Below are positions 26,535 to 34,633 of a stretch of 39,863 nt of DNA, in pieces. The notes beneath the pieces were generated by a model. It worked only from the letters and a program-made list of their open reading frames with translations, ran no database searches and was not told the origin of the DNA. Every line of letters begins with the position of its first letter. Positions within the stretch are counted from its first letter, which is position 1. Origin of the DNA: Clostridia bacterium (GTDB taxonomy: Bacteria > Bacillota > DTU025); assembly GCA_034926675.1 (NCBI GenBank), contig JAYFQW010000089.1, forward strand, positions 1-39,863. Reading direction: 5' to 3'. Both the position numbers and the translations under genes were made by a program.

Positions 26535-26648
26535 ATGAACAGGGCAATCATCTTCTGCCGTATCGATATTAGTGGCGCGCGTGCTGTCGATGGGATAGCT
26601 GCGTACGGAAATGCCAACGTCGGCTCGGTACGTCTCAGGCTGGAATGA
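26535..26648 (+). CDS. Short leader ORF, 37 residues, upstream of ABC exporter
   Basis: ATG 26535 has a near-perfect ribosome binding site (AAGGAGG, 26520-26526, 8 bases upstream) and lies just after a strong promoter. It encodes 37 residues beginning MNRAIIFCRIDISG and ending SVRLRLE, with no membrane segment or recognised domain. A terminator-like hairpin begins 24 bases after its stop, and the exporter ATPase gene follows. The order promoter, short ORF, hairpin, transporter is that of ribosome-mediated attenuators controlling some antibiotic-resistance and exporter genes. It could alternatively be an independent small protein. Confidence 0.5.
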   Translation: MNRAIIFCRIDISGARAVDGIAAYGNANVGSVRLRLE

Positions 26649-26671
26649 TGCGCTGCTAGAACGCGCATACC

Positions 26672-26715
26672 AGGCCGCGGGCGCTGAGCTCGCGGCCTTC
26701 GTGTTTTCTTCTCCT
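26672..26715 (+). terminator. Terminator-like hairpin, possible attenuator of ABC exporter
   Basis: AGGCCGCGGGC (26672-26682) pairs with GCTCGCGGCCT (26688-26698), 11 bp with one G-T wobble, around GCTGA. A T-rich tail, TCGTGTTTTCTTCTCC, follows. It lies between the short leader ORF and the ATPase gene, and no good promoter is visible after it, so readthrough would control the exporter. Confidence 0.65.
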
Positions 26716-26781
26716 GCTGCAGATCTGGCCGTGGCTTGTGCGTTCGGAGATAGATCAGCTTATGAACCAGGAGGGGTTATA

Positions 26782-27654
26782 TTGTCGGTGGCTATTGAAT
26801 GCCTCCATGCTCACAAGGCCTTTACGGAGTGTCTCGAAGAGACGGAGCGCGGCCGCGCTTCCGCCCGGCGCCGCACGATAGGCGCGCGGCTCGTAGAGAT
26901 GGTTGCACCAAAGCGGGTGAAGGTGGAGGCAGTACGGGATATCACGTTTGAGGTAGAGAAAGGCGAGATCTTCGGCATTCTTGGGCCCAACGGCTCTGGC
27001 AAGTCCACGCTCGTGCGCCTGATCTCCACTCTGCTGCTGCCTGATTCCGGAACGATCACCGTGTTCGGCCGGGATGTGGTTGGCAACCGGCTGGAGGTGC
27101 GGAGGTGCATTAACCGCGTATCGGTGGAAGCAGCCTTCTTCAAGAAGCTGTCTGCGATGGAGAACCTGGAGTATGCGGCGAGGCTGTATGGGGTGAATGT
27201 GAGAGATGGAAAGAAGCGCGCCGCGGAGATCCTCTTGCGGCTCGGATTTCCCGAGCGAAAGATGAACGCATCTCTGGAGAATCTGTCCCGCGGGATGCAG
27301 CAGAAGGTCGCAGTGGCCAGGGCTCTCCTTACCTCTCCGGCGTTGCTGCTTCTGGATGAGCCCACCACTGGCCTTGACCCGGTGTCCAAACGGGAAGTGC
27401 AGGACTTCGTGCTTGAGGTGAGGGATACTCACGACACAACCGTGATCCTCACCACCCATGACATGCAGGAGGCGGATCGCCTCTGCGATCGGGTAGCCGT
27501 TATCGACAACGGCCAGTTCGTGGCCATGGACACTCCAGACAACCTGAAGGCGCGGTTCTCCGATGGCGGAGGGGGCCTCCCCACTCTAGAGGAGGTCTTC
27601 TTCAAGCTGACTGGGAAGGACCTCGCGCTCGAGGACCCTGAAGGGGATGACTGA
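26782..27654 (+). CDS. ABC transporter ATP-binding protein (ABC-2 exporter type)
   Basis: Powers an exporter with the permease encoded next. It is 290 residues, cytoplasmic. Walker A is GPNGSGKST at 68-76, the signature is LSRGMQQK near 168-175, Walker B is LLLLDEP near 188-194, and the switch His is in LTTHDM. The Q-loop region reads RVSVEAAFFKKL where a Gln is normally found (often VPQE), so the usual Q-loop Gln appears to be replaced. The start is TTG 26782, because AGGAGGGG lies 6 bases upstream; the frame remains open upstream through the terminator hairpin. Its stop is one base from the permease start. An export role in drug, lipid or polymer efflux is inferred from family only. Confidence 0.92.
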   Translation: MSVAIECLHAHKAFTECLEETERGRASARRRTIGARLVEMVAPKRVKVEAVRDITFEVEKGEIFGILGPNGSGKSTLVRLISTLLLPDSGTITVFGRDVVGNRLEVRRCINRVSVEAAFFKKLSAMENLEYAARLYGVNVRDGKKRAAEILLRLGFPERKMNASLENLSRGMQQKVAVARALLTSPALLLLDEPTTGLDPVSKREVQDFVLEVRDTHDTTVILTTHDMQEADRLCDRVAVIDNGQFVAMDTPDNLKARFSDGGGGLPTLEEVFFKLTGKDLALEDPEGDD

Positions 27655-27655
27655 C

Positions 27656-28465
27656 ATGTTATCATTTGCTGAAGAGGTGAAATCCAGCTACGCCTTGGTA
27701 CAGCGAAACGTCAACCTTCTCCGACGCTACTTCGGATGGGAATTCGTCTACGTGGTGTACGAGGTAGTCAACGTGCTGACCATAGGGTTCATCGGAGTGA
27801 GCGGACCTGCCGAGACCATGAACCAGAGGGTTCTATTCCTAGTGGCTGGGGCTCTGCTGTGGGGCTTTCTGTCGGTGCTGTTCCATGAGGTGGCGGAGTC
27901 GGTCGCCTGGGAGAGATGGGAGGGCACCATCGAATACTCATTCATGGCGCCGCAACCTAGAAGAACTTACATGATGGGAGTGTGTTTCTGGGGGATCCTG
28001 TACGGATTCGTCCGTACAATAGTGTGTCTTGTGGCCGTGACCCTGGTGTTCAGGATATCGCTTGCCGGGGCGAACCTCTCAGGCGCGTTGCTGACACTAG
28101 CGGCATCGAGTCTGGCATTCATAGGGATGGGGCTTGCGGCTGCAGTGCTGCCACTGATCTCGCCGGAGAAGGGATCGCAGGCCGCTCACATTTTCCAGGC
28201 TGTAGTTCTCCTCGCGTCCGGGGTGTACTACGACGTGTCGGTACTGCCTGCGTGGCTCAGGCCGCTCTCCGCAATATCGCCAGCAACGTATACGCTCCGT
28301 GCCGCCAGGGCTGCTCTGCTCGATGGCGCCGGAGTGAGGCAGCTAATGCCGGATATCCTCAGGCTTCTGGCCATGGGCATTATCCTGATTCCCCTCGGTT
28401 TCCGCCTGTTTGAGCTCGCCGAGGAGTACGCGATGCGCACCGGAAAGCTGAAGAGAAACGGATGA
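27656..28465 (+). CDS. ABC-2 type transporter permease
   Basis: The membrane partner of the preceding ATPase. It is 269 residues with about six spans (VYEVVNVLTIGFIGVSG, LFLVAGALLWGFLSVLF, LLTLAASSLAFIGMGLAAAV, LLAMGIILIPLGFRLFELAE) and the ABC-2 family pattern SGVYYDVSVLPAWLRPLSAI before the last spans. I chose ATG 27656 because GAAGGGG (27640-27646) is 9 bases upstream. ATG 27647, overlapping the ATPase stop, abuts that site directly. It probably forms a homodimer with two ATPase copies. It ends just before an 11-bp tandem repeat and a large bidirectional hairpin. Confidence 0.9.
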   Translation: MLSFAEEVKSSYALVQRNVNLLRRYFGWEFVYVVYEVVNVLTIGFIGVSGPAETMNQRVLFLVAGALLWGFLSVLFHEVAESVAWERWEGTIEYSFMAPQPRRTYMMGVCFWGILYGFVRTIVCLVAVTLVFRISLAGANLSGALLTLAASSLAFIGMGLAAAVLPLISPEKGSQAAHIFQAVVLLASGVYYDVSVLPAWLRPLSAISPATYTLRAARAALLDGAGVRQLMPDILRLLAMGIILIPLGFRLFELAEEYAMRTGKLKRNG

Positions 28466-28493
28466 TGGCAGCGAGATGGCAGCGAGATGGCAG
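28464..28493. repeat. 11-bp tandem repeat, 2.7 copies
   Basis: GATGGCAGCGA occurs twice in a row, followed by GATGGCAG, beginning at the permease stop codon. It is short and probably replication slippage. It sits outside coding sequence, so copy-number change would be neutral to the protein. Confidence 0.8.
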
Positions 28494-28509
28494 ATATGCA
28501 GTCGAGAAT

Positions 28510-28558
28510 GAGGTGGGCTCGAACCTCCGGACTTGATCCGGGGTTTCGAGCCCACCTC
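28510..28558. terminator. Large bidirectional hairpin between convergent genes
   Basis: GAGGTGGGCTCGAA (28510-28523) pairs perfectly with TTCGAGCCCACCTC (28545-28558). The enclosed bases form a further 7-bp stem closed by CTTGA. It lies between the permease gene (plus) and the GH31 gene (minus), so it can end both transcripts. Neither side has a strong U tract. Confidence 0.7.
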
Positions 28559-28573
28559 GGTTCTGCGGGCCAT

Positions 28574-31066
28574 TTACTGCTCAATGAGTATGCTGAGCGT
28601 GCTGGCTGGAGCGTGAACTCCAATCGACAGCCTGCGGCAGGAGCTGTCGTAGAAATAGCCGGGGGTTCCGGATGCCAACTCCTGCATGTTCGGGATCTCC
28701 GCAAGCCGCTTGCCGTTTACTGTGATTCGCGCGGGCGGTCCGGGCCTGTCCCATACCCTTATCACGCCGAGAGGTCGGGTGCAGGGGTAATTTTCATCTC
28801 TGGAGCGGATGTCTGCGGTTATGGTTCCACATTCGGAAAGCGCATAGGAGAGGTCGATGAATCCGAACTCGCCTTTCCGATAGTCCAAGGACGCGCCATC
28901 GTCAACATACATAGAGAACTGGCCGCGCGGGATCGAGGCTGATGGAAACAGATCGGCGATCTCGATTGCCTGAACTCTCTCTCTCACGTGGTTCATCTGG
29001 CGGCCCCATGGCAGCACGGCGCCTTCCCGGAGGAATACCGGAATCCTGTCGATAGGGCTATCTATGAGGAGATGCTCTCCGACACTCGTGAACACCTGCC
29101 CGGTGAGGAGTTCACCCCACCTGCCCTCAGGGAAATACACTATTCGGTGTTCCGCGCCAGGCTGATACACCGGGGCCACCATGATGTCACGGCCGAGCAT
29201 GTACTGGTCATACATGGTGTGAGCGCGTTCATCGGCGGGGAACTCGTACACCATGGGGCGCATCACTGGCGTTCCGTCTTCTGCGCATTGGCGCATCAAG
29301 GTGTAGAGGTATGGTATTAGCCTGTATCTGAGCTTGATGAACTTGCGGCATATGGATGTGTAGGGCTCGCCGAGCGCGTAGGGCTCCTGTGGCGCTGACC
29401 GGATCATGGAGTGATTTCTGAAGAGGGGAACAAAGGCGCCAAGCTGTGTCCAGCGCGTTACGAGCTCCGGATCGGAATCGCCCATGAATCCTCCCACGTC
29501 AGACCCTACTAACGATACTCCCGACATGCTCATGTTCAGGCACATCGGAACAGATGTGAGAAGGTGCTCCCACCAGCTGGAGTTGTCGCCAGTCCATACA
29601 CAGGCGTCTCGCTGTATCCCACCGCAGCCTGCCCTGGTGATGATGAACGGCCTCACAATCGGAAGGAGAGTTCGGAATGCCTCCTGGGTGGCCTTCGCCA
29701 TGAGATTTCCGTAAGCGTTATGCACATGGCAGTGGGCGACCTCCGAACCTGGCTCGCCATGGAGGGCGTCAAGGTCCATTGTCTTCGACTCAGTATCAAA
29801 GCAGGCCGGCTCGTTCATGTCGTTCCATATTCCGCGAACTCCTGCGCCAAACAGCGTGGCGTGATTACCGGCCCACCATTCTCTCACGTCTGCACGGGCG
29901 AAATCCGGGAAGGCCACAACGCCAGGCCACACGGCGCCGTGGAATTCGGTCCCATCAGGTCTCTTGACGTAGCACCCTCTTGATTTGCCCTCTCTGTACA
30001 CCTTGCTCTTCGGATCCACCTTCACCCCTGGGTCGACTATTGTGACCACATTGAACCCCTCGTAGGCCAGTTCATCCACAAGACTCTTGGGGTCAGGAAA
30101 CGTCTCGGGGTCGAACGTGAACACGCGGAATCCGTCCATGTAGTCGATGTCTAGGTATATCGCATCGCACGGGATATCCGACCTGCGAAACGCGCGGGCG
30201 ACATCAAGCACCTGGCTTGCGGGGTTATAGCTGAACCGGCACTGGTGGTAGCCCAAGGCCCATAACGGAGGGAGCTGCATTCGGCCGGTGAGGTCGGAAT
30301 ATCGGCGCACCACGTCCGGCATCGCGGGGCCAGAGAAGAAGTAGTAGTCCAGCTCATTCTCGAACGCGCCGAACCAGTACTCCCCAGGGTCGACATCAGG
30401 GATCACCTGCTCCGGCAGGTCAATCCTAGAGTGAAACGGCGCAGGCGACGGTTTGCCCATGTTGAATGTGGATCTGGCGGCTGTATCCAGGAAGATCCCG
30501 TAGAACGATCCTTTGGAGAATCCGATGAAGAACGGGATCGACATGTAGAGTGGATCTGTGTCGGGGTTGTGGGGGTTGACATCTGTGTTCCACATCATCA
30601 TGGCTGAACCGCGCTTGTCGAGGAACCCCATCTTCTCGCCGAAGCCGTAGAAGTGGGAGTCAGGGGCAAACGACTTGAAACAGCCTGCACCGCCCGCATG
30701 CCAGCCCATGCCGGAATCCTCGGAGTCGGCGCATATGAGGCTGCCGTCAGGACGGCGGAACACGATGCGAAGTGGGTTCTTTTCGATCTCCACCTCTACC
30801 TTTCCAGTAGAAAGGCGCGCAGACTCCGGGCCATCCTCGACGATCACGTTCACAGTGGGCCACGCAGCGTCCTCCACGGAGAACGATCCGGCTGCACTGC
30901 CATGACTGGGCAGCCCGTTCTGCAGGTAGGTCATGTGAACGCGTATGAGATCCTCTGTGATGGCCGTGACTTCGATGTGCGACTCAGGAGCCTCGAGGAC
31001 GATCCCGGCGGCGGTCGTCGAGGAGCGTGCAATAGGTCCAACGCGGGCGAATCCAATGTGCGGCAT
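28574..31066 (-). CDS. Glycoside hydrolase family 31 alpha-glucosidase
   Basis: Releases terminal alpha-linked glucose (or xylose) from oligosaccharides, retaining mechanism. It is 830 residues. An N-terminal beta-sandwich is followed by the (beta/alpha)8 barrel with nucleophile Asp416 in GIWNDMNEP and acid/base Asp494 in WTGDNSSWW. LDIDYMDGFRVFTFD, GSDVGGF and FRNHS are further GH31 signatures. C-terminal beta-domains complete the protein. No signal peptide is present, so it is intracellular. I chose ATG 31066 because TTGGAGGG lies 7 bases upstream; the longer frame adds 36 residues without a comparable site. It is a single-gene unit convergent with the exporter operon. No convincing promoter was found upstream. 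Confidence 0.93.
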   Translation of the reverse strand: MPHIGFARVGPIARSSTTAAGIVLEAPESHIEVTAITEDLIRVHMTYLQNGLPSHGSAAGSFSVEDAAWPTVNVIVEDGPESARLSTGKVEVEIEKNPLRIVFRRPDGSLICADSEDSGMGWHAGGAGCFKSFAPDSHFYGFGEKMGFLDKRGSAMMMWNTDVNPHNPDTDPLYMSIPFFIGFSKGSFYGIFLDTAARSTFNMGKPSPAPFHSRIDLPEQVIPDVDPGEYWFGAFENELDYYFFSGPAMPDVVRRYSDLTGRMQLPPLWALGYHQCRFSYNPASQVLDVARAFRRSDIPCDAIYLDIDYMDGFRVFTFDPETFPDPKSLVDELAYEGFNVVTIVDPGVKVDPKSKVYREGKSRGCYVKRPDGTEFHGAVWPGVVAFPDFARADVREWWAGNHATLFGAGVRGIWNDMNEPACFDTESKTMDLDALHGEPGSEVAHCHVHNAYGNLMAKATQEAFRTLLPIVRPFIITRAGCGGIQRDACVWTGDNSSWWEHLLTSVPMCLNMSMSGVSLVGSDVGGFMGDSDPELVTRWTQLGAFVPLFRNHSMIRSAPQEPYALGEPYTSICRKFIKLRYRLIPYLYTLMRQCAEDGTPVMRPMVYEFPADERAHTMYDQYMLGRDIMVAPVYQPGAEHRIVYFPEGRWGELLTGQVFTSVGEHLLIDSPIDRIPVFLREGAVLPWGRQMNHVRERVQAIEIADLFPSASIPRGQFSMYVDDGASLDYRKGEFGFIDLSYALSECGTITADIRSRDENYPCTRPLGVIRVWDRPGPPARITVNGKRLAEIPNMQELASGTPGYFYDSSCRRLSIGVHAPASTLSILIEQ

Positions 31067-31178
31067 GGCATACCCTCCAAGCATCACCTGAAAAACGATG
31101 AGAATGGCATATTCTTTGGTAATTCGAGAACGCTCAGCATAACCCTTCCGCAGGGCAAGCCGCAGGAGGTTCACTGAG

Positions 31179-31283
31179 ATGAAAGAATGGACCGTCTTGA
31201 TTCACCTCCTGGTCACTTTGTCTGCAGCCTTCACGCTTCGCTGGACTACAATTGGCCATCCACGGCATCAGGACGTGTTTTGA
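31179..31283 (+). CDS. Small single-span membrane peptide, 34 residues
   Basis: ATG 31179 has a strong ribosome binding site (AGGAGGT, 31164-31170, 8 bases upstream). The peptide begins MKEWTVLIHLLVTLSAA, ends in HQDVF, and contains one hydrophobic span closed by TLRW. Over 24 positions it resembles the start of the next small ORF: Trp, LL, TxRW and His fall at the same places, 7 identities. Its promoter is not obvious. No family is recognised. Confidence 0.45.
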   Translation: MKEWTVLIHLLVTLSAAFTLRWTTIGHPRHQDVF

Positions 31284-31361
31284 GGGCGTGCGGAGCTATC
31301 CTGAGCCCAGGTTTTCCATATTCTGGCCGCAGTTTCTGAGCGATACGGAGGTCACCGACGG

Positions 31362-31658
31362 GTGAGTGACGCTGGGTGGATACTTGCGGTTCAGCTTCTG
31401 CTCTTTGGTGGAGTGATATTGACCACCCGTTGGAGCAATCTGGACCATCTCTCCGGACGAGTCATCAAGCAAGGCTGGGCGCCTCAGTGTTTCCGGGCAC
31501 ATGGCGTGCGACTGAGAGCATCTGGAGCGCATTCAGTGAAAATGCAAGGCCTTTTCCGTCAGGATGACGTCCCCCTTGTTCATAGGGGACATTATCTCAG
31601 TCGCGCTCAAGGAGGACAATATCACAGACGCATAACAGGCCTGCGCGGTAGCAATTGA
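31362..31658 (+). CDS. Small ORF with N-terminal membrane span, paralogue of the preceding peptide
   Basis: GTG 31362 follows GGAGGT (31347-31352) by 9 bases. The first 30 residues, starting [17 protein letters not shown] and ending the span with TTRW, mirror the neighbouring 34-residue peptide, and GGAGGTCAC upstream resembles its GGAGGTTCAC. The frame runs to 98 codons, but the second half is Arg/His/Gln-rich and less protein-like, and it reaches the rpmE promoter. The true product may be a shorter peptide from which a stop has been lost, or a frameshifted gene. Confidence 0.3.
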   Translation: MSDAGWILAVQLLLFGGVILTTRWSNLDHLSGRVIKQGWAPQCFRAHGVRLRASGAHSVKMQGLFRQDDVPLVHRGHYLSRAQGGQYHRRITGLRGSN

Positions 31659-31683
31659 ACGCACCTGTAAGGTATGCTATACT
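31655..31683 (+). promoter_or_regulatory. Sigma-A promoter of rpmE operon
   Basis: TTGAAC (31655-31660), a 17-base spacer and TATACT (31678-31683), 48 bp ahead of the rpmE start. It is the only strong promoter seen in the long housekeeping operon that follows. Confidence 0.75.
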
Positions 31684-31731
31684 AAATCGGTCGTATTTTC
31701 GAGGCGAGCATGTTCCTCGGAGGTGAAGAGG

Positions 31732-31929
31732 TTGAAGGATAACATCCATCCCAAGTTCTACATCACAAAGGTCACCTGCGCTTGCGGCGCGACATTCGAG
31801 ACGGGGGCCACCAGGGAGAACCTAAGAGTCGACATATGCTCCAAGTGCCATCCGTTCTCAACGGGCATCCAGAGGATCGTCGACACCGGCGGTCGTGTGG
31901 AGAAGTTCCGAAAGAAACACAACCTCTAG
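31732..31929 (+). CDS. rpmE: 50S ribosomal protein L31, zinc-binding type
   Basis: A component of the large ribosomal subunit. It is 65 residues beginning [10 protein letters not shown] as in the family. The four zinc ligands are present as CAC (Cys16, Cys18) and CSKC near residues 36-39, so this is the C+ form, not the zinc-free paralogue made under zinc starvation. I chose TTG 31732 because GGAGGTGA lies just upstream and it gives the family N-terminus; GTG 31723 would sit inside that site. It is first in the operon running to tagO. Confidence 0.97.
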   Translation: MKDNIHPKFYITKVTCACGATFETGATRENLRVDICSKCHPFSTGIQRIVDTGGRVEKFRKKHNL

Positions 31930-31939
31930 TCGATTCTTG

Positions 31940-31981
31940 CTTGGGGGCGGTTCCACTACATGGCGTGGGGCCACCCCCAAG
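31940..31981 (+). terminator. Hairpin between rpmE and tdk
   Basis: CTTGGGGG (31940-31947) pairs with CCCCCAAG (31974-31981), enclosing 26 bases that include GTGG/CCAC. It lies 10 bp after rpmE. No U tract follows directly. It may end a separate rpmE transcript or only attenuate readthrough to tdk. Confidence 0.4.
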
Positions 31982-32051
31982 AGGCTTGCAGGGTCGGGGT
32001 CCTCATGGGCTCCGGCTTTTTCGGGCATCGCATGATGCAGGGGGGATAGCT

Positions 32052-32672
32052 GTGCAGGGTACGATTCAGGGAACTGGCTGGATCGAGGTCATCTGCGGGT
32101 CGATGTTCAGCGGGAAGAGTGAGGAACTCATCCGCAGGGTGAAGAGGGCGAAGATTGCACGGCAACGAGTCGCCGCACTGAAACCTGGCATAGACGTCCG
32201 GTTCTCAACCAACGATGTTGTGTCCCACGGCGGGGATAAGATAGAATGCATACCGGTGAGGGATTCCGCAGAGGCGGGGTCGGTCATCCCTAGCGATGTG
32301 CAGGTGGTTGCCATCGATGAGGTTCAGTTCTTCGATAGCGGCATAGTGGAACTGTGCGTGCGGCTTGCGGACCGCGGGGTCCGCGTGATAGTGGCCGGTT
32401 TGGACTGCGATTTCCGTGGCGAGCCTTTTGGCTGCATGCCTGAGCTGCTTGCTCGGGCGGAGTATGTGTCGAAATTGCAGGCCATATGCGTCAAATGCGG
32501 GAATCCCGCGACGAGGACCCAGAGGATAATCGATGGCAGGCCTGCCAACTACACTGATGCTCAGGTGCTGATCGGAGCGAGTGAGGCGTACGAGGCCAGA
32601 TGCAGAAGATGCCACGAGGTCCCGGGGCGCCCCTCTCGGACAGATACGGTGCAAACAGGAGGTAACAGATAG
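32052..32672 (+). CDS. tdk: Thymidine kinase
   Basis: Phosphorylates thymidine in pyrimidine salvage. It is 206 residues, type II. The P-loop GSMFSGKSE is at 16-24, IDEVQFF at 88-94 contains the catalytic Glu90, and the structural zinc site uses Cys145, Cys148, Cys183 and Cys186 (CVKC, CRRC). The lasso-loop region contains [13 protein letters not shown] chose GTG 32052 because AGGGGGGATA lies just upstream. Its stop overlaps the yqhQ start by one base. Confidence 0.96.
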   Translation: MQGTIQGTGWIEVICGSMFSGKSEELIRRVKRAKIARQRVAALKPGIDVRFSTNDVVSHGGDKIECIPVRDSAEAGSVIPSDVQVVAIDEVQFFDSGIVELCVRLADRGVRVIVAGLDCDFRGEPFGCMPELLARAEYVSKLQAICVKCGNPATRTQRIIDGRPANYTDAQVLIGASEAYEARCRRCHEVPGRPSRTDTVQTGGNR

Positions 32673-33568
32673 TGAAACCTCGATTCCAGTACGGAGGCCA
32701 GGCTGTTATTGAGGGCGTAATGATGAGGGGGCGGGATTGCGCCGCCACCGCAGTCCGAAAGCAGGACGGCACGATCTCTCTGGATATGCGGGACCTCGAT
32801 AGCTCCCATCGGCCGGCGATTCTCAAGCTCGCATTCGTCAGAGGGACAGTGATGCTGATCGAGTCGCTGATACTTGGCATGCAGACCCTCATGTGGTCGG
32901 CGAACGAGTCATCAGGCGAGGATGAGCAGCTTTCAGGCGGCGAGATAGCACTTACACTTGTGGTTGCCCTTGGACTCTTCATCCTGCTGTTCATTGTCCT
33001 GCCCAACGTGCTTGTAACCATGATCCAGAAGCGACTGAATAGCGTGGTTCTGGTGAACCTCATAGAGGGAGTGCTACGGGTAGGGATCTTCCTTGTGTAC
33101 ATCACTGTGATATCGAGCATCAAGGACATCCAGCGCGTCTTCGCGTACCACGGCGCTGAGCACAAGACCATAGCCGCCTGGGAGGCCGGTGAAGCCCTCA
33201 CAGTGGAGAACGCGAGAAGGCATACCACCCTTCATCCGAGATGTGGAACCAGTTTTCTCCTCATCGTGATGGTGGTCAGCATTCTCGTTTACACCCTCCT
33301 TGGCAAACAGACGCTGCTGATGAGGATAGTCAGCAGAATTGCATTGCTTCCCGTTCTCGCCGGGATATCCTATGAGCTGCTGAAGTTCAGCGGAAGGCCA
33401 AATGCGCCGGCGGTGGTCCGATGGATGACGGCGCCAGGGCTCGCGCTTCAACGGCTTACAACGAGGGAGCCTGAGGACTCGATGCTTGAGGTGGCTATAG
33501 CATCGCTCACGGCAGTCATTGAGAAGGACGAGTCGCGCAATTCCATGGTGGAGGGCCAGTCATGCTAG
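32672..33568 (+). CDS. yqhQ: DUF1385 membrane protein, YqhQ family
   Basis: A conserved Bacillota membrane protein of uncertain function. It is 298 residues with the family start [15 protein letters not shown], several spans (for example [20 protein letters not shown] and VYITVISS), and the conserved [15 protein letters not shown] and [10 protein letters not shown] segments, whose His and Cys residues could bind metal. GTG 32672 overlaps the tdk stop, with AGGAGGT 8 bases upstream. Its stop overlaps prfA by 7 bp. In Clostridia this gene is commonly placed beside prfA, which supports the assignment. Confidence 0.92.
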   Translation: MKPRFQYGGQAVIEGVMMRGRDCAATAVRKQDGTISLDMRDLDSSHRPAILKLAFVRGTVMLIESLILGMQTLMWSANESSGEDEQLSGGEIALTLVVALGLFILLFIVLPNVLVTMIQKRLNSVVLVNLIEGVLRVGIFLVYITVISSIKDIQRVFAYHGAEHKTIAAWEAGEALTVENARRHTTLHPRCGTSFLLIVMVVSILVYTLLGKQTLLMRIVSRIALLPVLAGISYELLKFSGRPNAPAVVRWMTAPGLALQRLTTREPEDSMLEVAIASLTAVIEKDESRNSMVEGQSC

Positions 33569-34629
33569 AAAAGCTGCAGGCCATAGAACAAACTTACGAA
33601 GAGCTGGAGAGGAGACTGTCTGATCCAAGCATAGTCACCGATCAGCAGGAGTTCAGGAAGGTCAGCAAAGCTCATTCCGGGCTGAACGATATAGTCTCTG
33701 CGTACCGCGATCTGAAGGCAGTCATGGCAGGGATTGAGTCAACTGATGAGATGCTTCGTGAGGAGAAAGACCCAGAGCTCAAGGAGATGGCCGAGGTTGA
33801 ACTTGCCTCGCTCGAGGAGCGCCGTTCGGCACTGGAGGATAAGCTCCGGGTGCTCCTTCTGCCAGCTGACCCACTGGACGAGAAGAACGTCATAGTGGAG
33901 ATCAGGGGTGGGACCGGCGGCGACGAGGCCGCACTGTTCGCGGGGAGTTTGTACCGCATGTACACTCGATATGCGGAACGAAACGGGTGGCAACTGGAGA
34001 ACATGAACCTGAACCCGACTGAACTCGGCGGGTTCAAGGAAGCGATCTTCATGATCTCCGGTGATCGGGTGTACAGCCGCATGAAGTTCGAAAGCGGTGT
34101 GCACAGGGTTCAGCGCGTCCCTGAAACAGAGGCATCAGGCAGGATACACACGTCAACAGCCACGGTCGCAGTGCTCCCGGAGGCGGAAGAGGTCGACGTG
34201 CAGATCGATCCGAATGACCTTCGGATCGATGTGTATCGGTCGACGGGCCATGGAGGGCAGAGCGTGAATACTACCGACTCTGCGGTGCGCGTGACGCACA
34301 TCCCCACGGGCATGGTCGTTACCTGCCAGGATGAGAAATCGCAGCACAAGAACAAGGATAAGGCATTGAAGGTGCTGAGGGCCAGGCTCCTAGATAGATA
34401 TGAGAATGAGCAGCAGTCCGGGATCGCGGAGGCTCGCAAGAGCCAGGTGGGGACGGGTGAGCGCAGCGAACGGATCAGGACGTACAATTTCCCCCAGACT
34501 CGCGTCACCGATCACCGAATTGGGTTAACGACTCACCAGCTTGCCGCGGTGCTTGATGGCGATTTGGATGAACTGATCGAGGCTCTGGTCATCAACGATC
34601 AGAGTGAGAGATTGAAGAAGGCGGAGTAG
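33562..34629 (+). CDS. prfA: Peptide chain release factor 1
   Basis: Ends translation at UAA and UAG. It is 355 residues. The stop-codon recognition tripeptide is PET at 187-189 in [20 protein letters not shown], the RF1-type PxT (RF2 has SPF). The GGQ peptidyl-hydrolysis motif is at 231-233 in GHGGQSVN, where the Gln is methylated by the product of the next gene. ATG 33562 overlaps the yqhQ stop. The C-terminus RLKKAE is typical. Confidence 0.98.
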   Translation: MLEKLQAIEQTYEELERRLSDPSIVTDQQEFRKVSKAHSGLNDIVSAYRDLKAVMAGIESTDEMLREEKDPELKEMAEVELASLEERRSALEDKLRVLLLPADPLDEKNVIVEIRGGTGGDEAALFAGSLYRMYTRYAERNGWQLENMNLNPTELGGFKEAIFMISGDRVYSRMKFESGVHRVQRVPETEASGRIHTSTATVAVLPEAEEVDVQIDPNDLRIDVYRSTGHGGQSVNTTDSAVRVTHIPTGMVVTCQDEKSQHKNKDKALKVLRARLLDRYENEQQSGIAEARKSQVGTGERSERIRTYNFPQTRVTDHRIGLTTHQLAAVLDGDLDELIEALVINDQSERLKKAE

Positions 34630-34633
34630 CCTG

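Noticed and set aside
28510-28558. tRNA gene on either strand
   Set aside because: The sequence is one long inverted repeat with no D arm or acceptor stem, so it is called a terminator hairpin.
31564-31635. 23-codon ORF starting [18 protein letters not shown]
   Set aside because: The sequence looks protein-like, but no ribosome binding site precedes the ATG and I could not link it by a supported frameshift to the small membrane ORF upstream.
31067-31731. T-box or other riboswitch in the leader before rpmE
   Set aside because: No AGGGTGGNACCGCG-like antiterminator or other consensus was found, and the mapped promoter leaves only about 40 nt of leader.
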